A model generated the notes under the pieces. That model did no database searches. It worked only from the letters and a program-made list of their open reading frames with translations, and was not told the DNA's origin. Shown here piece by piece: positions 1 to 9,006 of a stretch of DNA of 64,000 nt (its first letter is position 1; every line of letters starts with the position of its first letter). Made by a program: the position numbers and the translations under genes. Location of the stretch: contig JAFXAZ010000050.1 of assembly GCA_017521985.1 (NCBI GenBank), forward strand, positions 1 to 64,000, written 5' to 3'. The stretch is from Lachnospiraceae bacterium. Lineage in GTDB: Bacteria; Bacillota; Clostridia; Lachnospirales; Lachnospiraceae.

Positions 1-1
1 C

Positions 2-703
2 TATACGTCTCATAAATCAGAAGATTTTAATACAATTGCGGTGGGTACCTTAGCCGTGGATGATAAATATGCAATGAAAGAAAGTTTGGGCAAGAATGGT
101 AGGTTGCAAGCCTATGCCAATTCTATTATTGCAGCGGTCAATGTAAGCAAAGGTGAAAATGCGGATAATATTGCAATCAAGTTAGTATCGAATGCTAAGA
201 CAAAAGGTAATGCTCTTTGTCAGATTGACCTTGAAAGTAGTTTTTCGTATAAGAAGGTTAAAATCAATTACAGTATTTATGTGAATGATATACCTTCGAT
301 AGCGGATAGCTCAGCTTTTCCTAAAATTACGAATCGCGATAGTAGCGTCAGTGCATATCCGATAAAGCTTACCGTTGCTACAGATACTGATGGTGACGGT
401 GTAAAAACTGGTCAAATACAGTACCTTAATCAGAGCGGCGAATATCAGGATATTCAAGAGTATAGTACGAATGCTTGGTATGATTTTTCGTTTGTATTGA
501 ATCTTACGAGCCAGACATATGACTTATATATTAATAATCAGAAGATGCTAAATGAGGTGCAGCTTGTAACAGCGCAAGGAAATAGTATGGACTATATCAG
601 AAATATTGCTTTTCAGATTAGTTCGGATGATGATGCCTCAACTTCATCCACATCCATCCTGCTTGATGATTTAAGTGTAGAGGTTCCTGCGACTAACGAA
701 TAG
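2..703 (+). CDS. Secreted LamG-like protein, C-terminal part (5' end cut by window)
   Basis: The reading frame is open to the left edge, so the GTG at 41 is not the start and only the last 233 or so residues are present. The alternating beta-strand pattern, the NAWYDFSFVLNL stretch and the DLYINN motif near the end are typical of LamG/concanavalin-like jelly-roll domains, which bind or line the active site of carbohydrate-acting extracellular proteins. Seen: frame and motifs. Inferred: it is the carbohydrate-binding tail of a surface or secreted glycan-degrading protein. It precedes esterase and glycosidase genes on the same strand, which fits. A fimbrial or adhesin protein is an alternative. 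Confidence 0.55.
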   Translation, partial: YTSHKSEDFNTIAVGTLAVDDKYAMKESLGKNGRLQAYANSIIAAVNVSKGENADNIAIKLVSNAKTKGNALCQIDLESSFSYKKVKINYSIYVNDIPSIADSSAFPKITNRDSSVSAYPIKLTVATDTDGDGVKTGQIQYLNQSGEYQDIQEYSTNAWYDFSFVLNLTSQTYDLYINNQKMLNEVQLVTAQGNSMDYIRNIAFQISSDDDASTSSTSILLDDLSVEVPATNE

Positions 704-857
704 CTTAGAGAGGAAGTGCTGCACTAATAAAAGGACATGCATGCCGGATTAGCAGCGGCACGTGAAGGCATGAGGCCATAGGCGGCCTTGTATGAATCGT
801 AAGAAACATCAAGACCGTTGGCTTTTTTGGAAAAGGTAGACAGGAAGGAAAAACAAC

Positions 858-1592
858 ATGGAACTTATCAAAGATATTATTTACGGAACAGAAAAACCGG
901 AGATTCAGAAATTAAATTTATGTTTGCCGGATACTGCGGATGCTGACGTATTCATATACTTTCACGGCGGAGGTCTGGTAAACGGCAGTAAAGATAACTG
1001 TACTTCGTTCGACAGACTTGTGGCAGCTGGCAAAGCGGTAATTTATGCAAATTATCGTAAGTATCCGAATGCCGCTTTTCCGGATTTTATAGAGGATGCT
1101 GCAGCAGTAGTTGCCTGGGCAAAAGAGCATATGCATGAATATAAAAAGATAAACAAGCTTTTTGTGTGCGGTACTTCTGCAGGTGCATGGATTACGGCAA
1201 TGCTTGCTTTTGCGCCTGAGTATTTGGCAAAGCACCATATTGCAACCACAGACATTAACGGGTATATCATCAACTCTGCACAGACCACTACACATTTCAA
1301 TGTGTTGCATGAAAGAGGAATCAATACCAAACGAATTGTGGTGGATGATGCGGCTCCAATACATTTTATAAATGAGAATACGGTCTTTCCAAATGTATTT
1401 ATTATTGTATCCGATGACGATATGCCTTGCCGATTAGAGCAAAATTTGATGTTTATGAAAACGATGAAAATGTTTGGCTGTCCGGAAGAAAAGCTTACCT
1501 ACAAACTTATGGAAGGCTTTAAGCATTGCAAATATAATGATACAGAAGCTTTTCAAGACATGCTTATTGATTTTATGGATACTACGAGCTAA
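858..1592 (+). CDS. Alpha/beta hydrolase (esterase/lipase family)
   Basis: A 244-residue protein with the oxyanion-hole motif HGGG at residues 36-39 and the nucleophile elbow GTSAG with Ser107, the layout of hormone-sensitive-lipase/BD-FAE-type esterases. There is no signal peptide, so it should act in the cytoplasm on a small ester. A GGAAGGAAAAA ribosome binding site precedes the ATG. It is the first complete gene of a tight same-strand run (16 bases to the next gene) that also holds an acetyl-xylan-esterase-type enzyme and a deacetylase, suggesting removal of acyl groups from an imported compound. The exact substrate cannot be read from sequence. Confidence 0.85.
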   Translation: MELIKDIIYGTEKPEIQKLNLCLPDTADADVFIYFHGGGLVNGSKDNCTSFDRLVAAGKAVIYANYRKYPNAAFPDFIEDAAAVVAWAKEHMHEYKKINKLFVCGTSAGAWITAMLAFAPEYLAKHHIATTDINGYIINSAQTTTHFNVLHERGINTKRIVVDDAAPIHFINENTVFPNVFIIVSDDDMPCRLEQNLMFMKTMKMFGCPEEKLTYKLMEGFKHCKYNDTEAFQDMLIDFMDTTS

Positions 1593-1607
1593 AAGGAAGG
1601 AAAATTT

Positions 1608-2957
1608 ATGAAAATTATAGCATTGAATGGCTTGTTGGGCTATGGTTATACCGAAAAAGCCTTGGAAAATGCCTTTGCAAATTGTCCGGATTATATTGGT
1701 GTGGATGCCGGTTCTACTGATCCCGGACCATACTACCTCGGAAGTGGAAATTCCTTTACAAACCGCAATTCAGTAAAGCGTGATTTGGAATTAGCATTAC
1801 CCACAGCGGTAGAAAGAAAAATACCGTTTATCATCGGTACAGCCGGTGGTTCGGGGGCAAAACCGCATGTAGACTGGCTTTGCAGTATTGTAGACGAGAT
1901 TGCAGAGGAACATCAATTATCCATGAAGGTTGCAGTTATTTACGCAGATGTCTCAAAGGAATATGTTATGAAAAAGTTCCGGGACGGAAAAATTAGCGCT
2001 ATGGGACCATTGGATTCTACGGAAGAGAGCATTGCACAAAGCAATCGTCTGGTAGCCCAGTTGTCTGTTGAACCGGTTATTCATGCATTGGAAAGTGGTG
2101 CGGATCTGATTATTTGTGGTCGTCTGTGTGATACAGCTATTTATGCGTCACCGGCAATCATGCATGGCTTTGATCCGGGGCTTGCCTTCCATATGGCAAA
2201 GATTATGGAATGTGGAAGCATGTGTTCGGAACCGGTAAGTGCATCGGATGTAATGCTGGGAGAAATTACGGAAGATAGTTTTACGTTAACACCTATGAAT
2301 CCAATTCGACGTTGTACTGTGCGAAGAGTGGCGGCACATACCATGTATGAACAGAGTGACCCTGTACATATATACGAACCAGATGGCGTAATAGACCTTA
2401 CGGAGAGCCAATATGAGCAGATTACAGAACGGAGTGTAAAAGTCAGAGGCAGTCGTTTTATACCAGCCCCGGTGAAAACTCTGAAGCTGGAAGGCACTCG
2501 CCTTGCAGGGTATCGTACCATTGCCATAGCAGGGATTAATGATCTTCTCACCATTGTTTCTATAGAAACGATTGAGCAGGGAGTGCGTGAGTTTTTAAAA
2601 GAGAATTTTAAAGCATATAGCGAAGATGATTATCGGATAATTTTTAGAAAATATGGTCCGACACCAGAGGATGTGCATGAGGAATTTGCAGGTAATCTGG
2701 GCCTGATTATAGACGTAGTTGCAAAGAGTGAGGAAATTGCTGATGCAGTATGTGCTGTTGCACGTTCCCGTGTTTTACACTATGACTATGCAGGCAGAAA
2801 ATCTACGGCAGGAAATTTGGCATTTCCTTATTCTCCGTCTGATATACATATGGGAGAGGTATATGAATTTAGCATGTACCATCTTTGTCAGGTGGATGAT
2901 TTTGCAGAATGTTCACAGACTGTCTGGAGGGAGTATAACCATGGAAAAGTTAATTGA
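1608..2957 (+). CDS. AtuA-like protein (DUF1446 family)
   Basis: A 449-residue cytoplasmic protein matching the acyclic-terpene-utilization AtuA/DUF1446 family: VDAGSTDPGP at residues 32-41 and GTAGGSG at 77-83 are recognisable family signatures. The family's chemistry is not established; AtuA was named from Pseudomonas citronellol/geraniol catabolism but homologues occur in many organic-acid operons. The next gene, DUF4387, overlaps its end by 17 bases, and that pairing is recurrent in my knowledge of genomes. Together with the Fe-S hydro-lyase just downstream this suggests processing of a hydroxy acid or acyl compound rather than terpene breakdown (inference). Ribosome binding site AAGGAAGGAAA. 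Confidence 0.8.
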   Translation: MKIIALNGLLGYGYTEKALENAFANCPDYIGVDAGSTDPGPYYLGSGNSFTNRNSVKRDLELALPTAVERKIPFIIGTAGGSGAKPHVDWLCSIVDEIAEEHQLSMKVAVIYADVSKEYVMKKFRDGKISAMGPLDSTEESIAQSNRLVAQLSVEPVIHALESGADLIICGRLCDTAIYASPAIMHGFDPGLAFHMAKIMECGSMCSEPVSASDVMLGEITEDSFTLTPMNPIRRCTVRRVAAHTMYEQSDPVHIYEPDGVIDLTESQYEQITERSVKVRGSRFIPAPVKTLKLEGTRLAGYRTIAIAGINDLLTIVSIETIEQGVREFLKENFKAYSEDDYRIIFRKYGPTPEDVHEEFAGNLGLIIDVVAKSEEIADAVCAVARSRVLHYDYAGRKSTAGNLAFPYSPSDIHMGEVYEFSMYHLCQVDDFAECSQTVWREYNHGKVN

Positions 2958-3252
2958 TTTAGCGGCAATATTGCGTTCTAAAAATGCAGGCCCTCTTTAC
3001 TATACTTTTGATGTGATGTTTGATAGTGAGGAAATGTTTCGTAAGGTAATGGAGTCCGGTTGTATCACGGAGCAAAAGATTGCTTCCCTGTACGAGGTTT
3101 TACCGGAAGAGGTATCGATTATACCTTATGAGCAGGTTTTTTCCTTCAAGGTGACAATACCTCGCCACTGGGTTAGTGGTGCTGTACAGGAGGATGATGT
3201 GTATGGTTGTCAACAGCATCGCAAACTCGGTAACATTATGATACAGCTTTAG
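2941..3252 (+). CDS. DUF4387 family protein
   Basis: A 103-residue protein starting at the ATG at 2941, which lies inside the end of the preceding AtuA-like gene and follows a good GGAGGG site; a longer frame upstream has no signal and is rejected. The RHWVSG and YGCQQH stretches near the C-terminus fit DUF4387, a small family typically encoded next to DUF1446 proteins. Translational coupling by the 17-base overlap implies equal amounts and probably a complex of the two (inference). No catalytic motif is known to me. Confidence 0.75.
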   Translation: MEKLIDLAAILRSKNAGPLYYTFDVMFDSEEMFRKVMESGCITEQKIASLYEVLPEEVSIIPYEQVFSFKVTIPRHWVSGAVQEDDVYGCQQHRKLGNIMIQL

Positions 3253-3269
3253 CAGGAGGAGAAAAGAAG

Positions 3270-4187
3270 ATGATAACACAAGAAGTATTGTTTGAAGCGG
3301 CTTTTCAAGCGATTGTTAAGGGAGCTACTTATATTAGTGATGATGTGTACAAAGCATTAAAAGATGCCTGGGAGAAAGAAGGTAATCCGGCAGCAAAAAC
3401 CGGCTTGGGTAATACCGTAAAAAGTCTGGAAATGTCCAGAGAAAAAAGCTTGCCGGCCTGTTCAGATACCGGCTGGCCTCTCTTTTTTGTGAAAATAGGA
3501 AATGAAGCAGAGCTGGAAGGCGGTATGTTACATTTACAGGAAACGCTTTGCCGGGCGGTAGAAAAAGCCACTGCAGAAGGATACTTGCGTAAGACAATGA
3601 AGCATCCACTCACCGGATTTGATCCCGGATATAATGTAGGAGAAAATGTACCTTGGATTACATGGAAATTTGTACCCGGAGATAAGGTACAGATTACGTA
3701 TGTTGCAAAAGGCGGTGGTTCAGAGGTGTTTGGCGGTGCCCGCACGCAAATGGTTGCCTTTGCAGACGGATTAAAGGGCATCAAAAAATTTGTAGTAGAT
3801 TCCTTTGCGGAAGCTACCTATGCCGGTGCGGTTTGTCCACCTTCCATTATAGGTGTGGGTATTGGTGGTACTGCAAATATGGCTGCCGACCTGGCAAAAG
3901 AGGCTGCCTGCCTTAGAAAGGTTGGAACCCATCATCCGGAAAAAGCTTTTGCAGAATTGGAACAGGAATTGTTTGAGGCAATAAATTCATTGGGAATTGG
4001 TATCCTGGGAATCGGAGGAAATACCTCCACGTTGGGGGTAAATGTAGAATATGCCTATACCCATATCGCGGGTATCGCTGTTGCCATAAGCTGTAATTGT
4101 ATGGTGGCCAGAAGAGGAACTTACCTGATTCATGCGGATAATAGCATGGAATATCAGGCAGACCCGTTATGGTTTGAAAATCGATGA
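3270..4187 (+). CDS. Class I fumarase-type hydro-lyase, alpha subunit
   Basis: A 305-residue homologue of the N-terminal half of class I Fe-S fumarases and L(+)-tartrate dehydratase. Candidate [4Fe-4S] ligands are Cys64 (in PACSDTG), Cys189 (in AVCPPS) and Cys275 or Cys277 (in ISCNC); the KGGGSE motif sits at 147-152. It is encoded in two parts, the beta subunit following directly. Such enzymes add or remove water across a 2-hydroxy dicarboxylate or a methylated analogue. The setting, after DUF1446/DUF4387 and among esterases rather than citric-acid-cycle genes, suggests a substrate other than fumarate, but sequence alone cannot decide. Confidence 0.88.
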   Translation: MITQEVLFEAAFQAIVKGATYISDDVYKALKDAWEKEGNPAAKTGLGNTVKSLEMSREKSLPACSDTGWPLFFVKIGNEAELEGGMLHLQETLCRAVEKATAEGYLRKTMKHPLTGFDPGYNVGENVPWITWKFVPGDKVQITYVAKGGGSEVFGGARTQMVAFADGLKGIKKFVVDSFAEATYAGAVCPPSIIGVGIGGTANMAADLAKEAACLRKVGTHHPEKAFAELEQELFEAINSLGIGILGIGGNTSTLGVNVEYAYTHIAGIAVAISCNCMVARRGTYLIHADNSMEYQADPLWFENR

Positions 4188-4204
4188 AAGAAGGAGAGGA
4201 AGAC

Positions 4205-4843
4205 ATGAGTGAATACCATTTACAGAGTCCTTTGCAGGAATCTGATATTCGAAAATTGCGGGTAGGAGACACTGTTTTTTTGTCAGGAAAGGCATTTACC
4301 TGCCGCAGCAAGCTACAACGCAGTGTGTTTGATGAAGGATTAGCAATGCCAAAAGAACTGCTTGACAATGATATCCTTATTCATGCAGGTCCTATTATTC
4401 TGAAAGAGGGAGATTCCTGGCAGCTTGTTTCTATTATGCCTACTTCCAGCGTCCGCTTTGAAAAATGGGGAGCAGATTCCATAAAAGAATGGGGATTGAA
4501 AGTTATTGTAGGCAAGACTACTATGCGGGAAAAGACAGCTGAGGCAATGCAGAAATATGGCTGTGTTCACCTTTCCCCTCAATCCGTCAGCCCGAACTTA
4601 TGGCATGACCAGATTGATATTCAGGGTGTTTATCTTTTTGATGAGATGGGGTCCATTGAGGCCCCATGGCAGTTTGAATTAAATGAATTTGGCCCCTTCG
4701 TGGTTGACATGGACACGGAAGGGAACAGCTTATACGAACAGGTAGACGATAAAGTTAGAGAAAACTTAGTGTCAGCACATACTCGTATGGGAATTGAACC
4801 GGATTTTAAATATACACAGTTATATGGTGGAAAAGGAGAATAA
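4205..4843 (+). CDS. Class I fumarase-type hydro-lyase, beta subunit
   Basis: About 212 residues matching the C-terminal domain of class I fumarases/tartrate dehydratases, with the family's LRVGDTVFLSG opening and the GKTTMREKT segment in the active-site region. I place the start at 4205, behind AGGAGAGGAAGAC; an ATG at 4184 that overlaps the alpha-subunit stop has no ribosome binding site of its own. It should form a heterodimer or tetramer with the alpha subunit and complete the active site around the Fe-S cluster. The next gene starts 3 bases after its stop. Confidence 0.87.
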   Translation: MSEYHLQSPLQESDIRKLRVGDTVFLSGKAFTCRSKLQRSVFDEGLAMPKELLDNDILIHAGPIILKEGDSWQLVSIMPTSSVRFEKWGADSIKEWGLKVIVGKTTMREKTAEAMQKYGCVHLSPQSVSPNLWHDQIDIQGVYLFDEMGSIEAPWQFELNEFGPFVVDMDTEGNSLYEQVDDKVRENLVSAHTRMGIEPDFKYTQLYGGKGE

Positions 4844-4846
4844 ATC

Positions 4847-5788
4847 ATGATTTATGAACAATTAAAAGAAAAGAAACTGAAGGAAAAAGTTATTGCACAA
4901 ACAAGCAAAGAGGATTTTGAGGCATTTTGGCAGGAACAGGTTAATATGTTAAGAAGCATTCCTGTAAGCTATACCCGTGAAAAATTGGAACTTCCTTATG
5001 ATAAGTCATTTGAAAGCTATGAGATTGTGTTTAATACACATGACGAGACAAAAGTACATGCCTATTTTTCTGTTCCGCTCAACCGTGGGGAAGAGAAATT
5101 ACCTTGCGTGGCATATTTTCGTGGCGGTGGGGGAAAAAAGGAGATTTGGCCGGATATTTTAGCAACAAGAGTATGCTGTTTTACTATGGACATACGTTCT
5201 CAGGGAGGTACCACAGCAGATAAAGCAGTATATTCTGTAGAAGCCAGTTATCATGGCCTTATGACAAAAGGCGTCACGAATAAAGAAACTTTTTATATGA
5301 AAAATATTTACCTTGACGCAGTGCGTGCAATGGATGTTATTGCATCGCTTCCGGAAGTGGATCCTGAAAGAATTGTAACATTTGGACAGAGTCAGGGTGG
5401 GGCGTTGTCTATTGTTGCTTCTGCGTTAAGTGGTCATTCTAAGAAATGTTTTACCTGTGAACCGAGTTATAATTGCATTTGGAATAGAATTGAAGCAGGA
5501 AGCGGTGTTTTTGGTGCAATTAAAAAGTTTTTAAGAAGCCGTCCGGAACTTACCGATGCTGTGTTTGATACCGTAACTTATTTTGATGTAAACAACATGG
5601 CACCTATGTTAAAGATTCCTACAGATGTCAGTATAGGTTTGGACGACCAAACCTGTCTTCCGGAATTTGTATATTCTGTGTATACGCATATTGCTGGTGA
5701 AAAGGAATTGAAAATGTATCCGTTTGAACAGCATGTTATACCGCAAGGCTATCGCATGTTTTTTTTAAATGAATTAAGTAAATTATGA
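4847..5788 (+). CDS. Acetyl xylan esterase / cephalosporin-C deacetylase-like hydrolase
   Basis: A 313-residue AXE1-type alpha/beta hydrolase. The nucleophile elbow is GQSQGG with Ser182; DIRSQGG at 115-121 is the family's oxyanion-side motif; Asp266/267 and His296 complete the triad. Family members (carbohydrate esterase family 7) remove acetyl groups from short xylo-oligosaccharides and other acetylated molecules inside the cell. No signal peptide is seen. It sits between the hydro-lyase and a PIG-L deacetylase in the same operon, so the pathway substrate is probably O-acylated (inference). The start has a GGAGAATAAATC leader. Confidence 0.85.
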   Translation: MIYEQLKEKKLKEKVIAQTSKEDFEAFWQEQVNMLRSIPVSYTREKLELPYDKSFESYEIVFNTHDETKVHAYFSVPLNRGEEKLPCVAYFRGGGGKKEIWPDILATRVCCFTMDIRSQGGTTADKAVYSVEASYHGLMTKGVTNKETFYMKNIYLDAVRAMDVIASLPEVDPERIVTFGQSQGGALSIVASALSGHSKKCFTCEPSYNCIWNRIEAGSGVFGAIKKFLRSRPELTDAVFDTVTYFDVNNMAPMLKIPTDVSIGLDDQTCLPEFVYSVYTHIAGEKELKMYPFEQHVIPQGYRMFFLNELSKL

Positions 5789-5840
5789 TATGCTTTAGAG
5801 GAGCTGTTGAGTATTGCGTGCTTAGGAGGATAAAAGTATT

Positions 5841-6689
5841 ATGAAAATTTTAATGATTGGAGCACATCAGGATGACAATGAATTCCGATGCGGCGGATTG
5901 GCACACAGATTGACCAAAATGGGACATGAGGTGAGATTTCTTTCTTGCTGCAACGGTTGTGGTGGTCATCATATTATGACACCGGAGGAAACCGTGAAAA
6001 GACGTGCAGGAGAATCCGCAGCAGTGGCAGAGTTATTAGGTATCCAATATGATGTGTGGGATATTGATGACTGCACTTTGGTGGCAGATTTGGCAACACG
6101 TAGAAAATTAATTCGTTACATACGTGAATTTGCACCGGATTTAGTGATTTCACACAGACAAAATGATTATCATGCAGATCATAGAGCAGTAGGACTGCTG
6201 GTACAGGATGCTTCGTATATGTTGACAGTTCCACATGAATGTCCGGATGTAGCTGCTATGCGCAGAATGCCGGTTATTATGTATAACGAGGACGGTTTCC
6301 GTAATCCGGATTTTCGTGCGGATTTGGTATTTGACATGGATGATGAGATTGAGACAAAGCTGCAGATTGCGCACCTTAATGTGTCACAGGTATATGAGTG
6401 GCTGCCATATACTCATGAAGAAGCGGTGCCGGAAGGCGAGGAAGCTCGGTTTGCGTTTTTAAAGGGTATGGAAATTATGGAAGATACCACGGATGAGGAA
6501 GTGATGGCAGCTTCCCGTGGCTATAGTGTACGCTTTGCAAAGACTGCAGCACGCTTCCGTAAAGAATTGATTGGGCAGTACGGTCAGATGCGCGGAAGTA
6601 AGATACGTTATGCGGAGGCTTATGAGGTTTGTGAGTATGGAGCACCTTTGGCTGGGGCTGTGAAAGAAATGTTGGAGAGTGTCAGATAA
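5841..6689 (+). CDS. PIG-L family deacetylase (LmbE-like)
   Basis: A 282-residue zinc deacetylase of the PIG-L/LmbE family: AHQDDNE begins at residue 8 and HRQNDYHADH spans 105-114, together giving the metal ligands and catalytic Asp. Family members remove N-acetyl groups from GlcNAc conjugates, mycothiol or bacillithiol precursors and diacetylchitobiose. With a GH3 glycosidase three genes downstream, an N-acetylated sugar conjugate is a reasonable substrate (inference). AGGAGG precedes the ATG. The protein is a little longer than minimal LmbE enzymes and carries a tail of about 60 residues. Confidence 0.87.
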   Translation: MKILMIGAHQDDNEFRCGGLAHRLTKMGHEVRFLSCCNGCGGHHIMTPEETVKRRAGESAAVAELLGIQYDVWDIDDCTLVADLATRRKLIRYIREFAPDLVISHRQNDYHADHRAVGLLVQDASYMLTVPHECPDVAAMRRMPVIMYNEDGFRNPDFRADLVFDMDDEIETKLQIAHLNVSQVYEWLPYTHEEAVPEGEEARFAFLKGMEIMEDTTDEEVMAASRGYSVRFAKTAARFRKELIGQYGQMRGSKIRYAEAYEVCEYGAPLAGAVKEMLESVR

Positions 6690-6715
6690 AGAATAGGTAG
6701 TCGGGAGAAATACTA

Positions 6716-7993
6716 ATGAAATTAGTAAAAATAAAATTCAGTTATGCATGGGTCATTATCATGTTGTGCTTTCTGATGGTGTTTATATGTTTGGGTTTTT
6801 GTAGCTCTAATAGGTCTCTGTATCTGGCACCTATAACGGAAGCGTTGGATATGAAAAGAAGTACGTACTCCCTAAGTGACAGCCTTCGTTATATTGCAAC
6901 AGCAGTGGTAAATTTGTTCTTTGGTACGCTGATAAGCAAATATGGCACCAAAAAGCTGATAGCAGCAGGTTTTGTAAGTCTTATTGTATCTTCGCTTGTG
7001 TATGCGTATGCAGCTAATGTATTTATGTTTTATATCGGCAGTATTATGCTTGGTATCGGTTTGTCCTGGACTACCACTACTATGGTGGGTTGTATTGTGA
7101 ATAAGTGGTGCAAAGAAAAGCAGGGTACCATTATGGGAGCTGTTTTGGCTGCCAATGGTTTTGGCAGTGCATTTGCTACACAGATTGTTACACCGATTAT
7201 TTATGAAGAAGGCAATCCTTTTGGTTATCGAAATGCATATAAGCTGATTGCATTAATTCTTTTTATCACAGGGGTATTTATCCTGGTTTTCTTTAAGGAA
7301 AACCCTGTGAAAAAGGCACAGGATACTGAGGAAAATAAAGGGAAGACATCAGGTAATGACAAAAAGAAGGTTCGAGGTCGCAGCTGGGAAGGGTTGGATT
7401 ATGTCGTTATAAAGAAGCAGCCTTATTTTTATCTGACAGCAGTATGCATATTCTTTACCGGCTTCGTATTACAGGGGATAACGGGAGTTTCATCTGCTCA
7501 TATGAAAGACATAGGGATGGATGCAGCGTATATTGCCACCATAGTAAGTATTTATTCTCTTGCATTGGGTGTTTTCAAGTTTCTGATAGGAGCGCTTTAT
7601 GATAAATGCGGACTTCGTTTCGTAGCCACCATTTGTGATATAGCATCACTTGTTGCGATATTGTCACTGGCACTGCTTACCGATACAGTTACAGGCAAAA
7701 TCCTAGCGATGGTATACGCAGTAATCGTTTCTTTGGCATTGCCACTGGAAACAGTAATGCTGCCTATTTTTGCAAGTGATTTATTTGGACGGAAATCCTA
7801 TAACAAAATCCTGGGATTGTTTGTTTCTGTTAATACTGCAGGATATGCTTTAAGTGCTCCGGTTATGAACTGGGTATTTGATGTATGGGGTTCCTATAAA
7901 CCGGTATTTTTGGTATGTTGTGTCATTATGGCGGTTGTAACAATGACTTTTCAGTTTGTTATAAATTCTTCTGAAAAACAACAATTAAATTAA
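6716..7993 (+). CDS. MFS transporter
   Basis: A 425-residue integral membrane protein with about 12 hydrophobic segments in two halves separated by a charged loop near residues 195-225, as in the major facilitator superfamily. The first loop holds GTLISKYGTKK, the usual MFS loop 2-3 motif. The general appearance (YAWVIIMLCF start) recalls the oxalate/formate-antiporter-like clade of organic-anion carriers. It lies mid-operon, so it is probably the importer for the compound catabolised by this locus; the substrate is an inference. Confidence 0.87.
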   Translation: MKLVKIKFSYAWVIIMLCFLMVFICLGFCSSNRSLYLAPITEALDMKRSTYSLSDSLRYIATAVVNLFFGTLISKYGTKKLIAAGFVSLIVSSLVYAYAANVFMFYIGSIMLGIGLSWTTTTMVGCIVNKWCKEKQGTIMGAVLAANGFGSAFATQIVTPIIYEEGNPFGYRNAYKLIALILFITGVFILVFFKENPVKKAQDTEENKGKTSGNDKKKVRGRSWEGLDYVVIKKQPYFYLTAVCIFFTGFVLQGITGVSSAHMKDIGMDAAYIATIVSIYSLALGVFKFLIGALYDKCGLRFVATICDIASLVAILSLALLTDTVTGKILAMVYAVIVSLALPLETVMLPIFASDLFGRKSYNKILGLFVSVNTAGYALSAPVMNWVFDVWGSYKPVFLVCCVIMAVVTMTFQFVINSSEKQQLN

Positions 7994-8047
7994 AAGCATA
8001 AACAAACAACCGCAGTAATGTTTTGTATGCTTCCATAAGGAGAAAAT

Positions 8048-8971
8048 ATGAATAGAAAAGAGTTACTTAAACATGTCGGAAGCGTGGAGCAGATTGGCGG
8101 TATCAGGGACTTTACTTTTCATGATGGGAAAGCAAAAGGTGTTCGTGCCATAGAAGTAAATACCGGTAACCTGCGGTTTACTGTTCTGCCCGACCGTTGT
8201 ATGGATATTGCACAGGCAAGCTTTAAAGGACAGGCAATCAGTTGGATTTCAAAAACAGGAATAACTTCTCCGCAATACTATGAAAAAGACGGTAAAAACT
8301 GGTTAAGAGGCTTCTACGGAGGTCTCTTAACAACTTGTGGCTTGCATAACATTGGGGGACCGGTTGGGGAATATGGACTACATGACAGGATTGCGCATAC
8401 GCCTGCCCAGAAGGTGAGTGTATTTGCTGACTGGGTGGAGGATGAGTATGTAATGCAAGTTTCCGGAGAAATGCGGGACAACATGGTGTTTGGATCCAAT
8501 CTGGTATTGAAACGAACCATTACCGCGAAGCTTTTCTCGGATGAGTTTACGGTAGAAGACACTATTGTGAATGAAGGATTTAGCAGCGAGGATATTGCGC
8601 TGTGCTATCATTGTAATTTTGGATATCCTCTGGTACAGGAGGGAGCAAAGATTGTCAATGTTCCGGCAGAAGTTGCTGACATAACCGCACCCGTGCATGA
8701 TAAGGAAGAAGAATGTATTCCTGTTGATTATTCTGAGAAAATAGTGACGGTAGGAATTGAGAATGGAAACATGGGTGCATATCTGACATATGAACGTGAT
8801 ACACTTCCGGATTTTTTGATATGGAAAATGCTGGGAGAAAGTGAATATGTAATAGGACTGGAGCCAAGAACTACTTCCTATGGCGGGCAGGATATTATTG
8901 ACCGTAAGAAGTATGTCAGGTTAGAGCCATTCTGTGAATATAAGACAAGGTTAAAATTTGAAGTGAAGTAA
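8048..8971 (+). CDS. DUF4432 family aldose 1-epimerase-like protein
   Basis: A 307-residue galactose-mutarotase-like beta-sandwich protein. FTVLPDRCMDIAQA near residues 51-64, the CGLHNIGGP stretch near 104-112 and YHCNFGYPL near 190 fit the DUF4432 family, which interconverts sugar anomers or epimers. It stands between a carrier and a family 3 glycosidase, so it is likely to act on the sugar entering or released. AAGGAGAAA precedes the ATG at 8048. Which sugar it uses cannot be told. Confidence 0.8.
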   Translation: MNRKELLKHVGSVEQIGGIRDFTFHDGKAKGVRAIEVNTGNLRFTVLPDRCMDIAQASFKGQAISWISKTGITSPQYYEKDGKNWLRGFYGGLLTTCGLHNIGGPVGEYGLHDRIAHTPAQKVSVFADWVEDEYVMQVSGEMRDNMVFGSNLVLKRTITAKLFSDEFTVEDTIVNEGFSSEDIALCYHCNFGYPLVQEGAKIVNVPAEVADITAPVHDKEEECIPVDYSEKIVTVGIENGNMGAYLTYERDTLPDFLIWKMLGESEYVIGLEPRTTSYGGQDIIDRKKYVRLEPFCEYKTRLKFEVK

Positions 8972-9006
8972 AGTAATATTTATAGAATACTATGAGAGGT
9001 AAAATT

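Noticed and set aside
918-1364. Antisense ORFs across the esterase and many other genes
   Set aside because: They have no ribosome binding sites or family resemblance and mirror genes with strong signals on the other strand.
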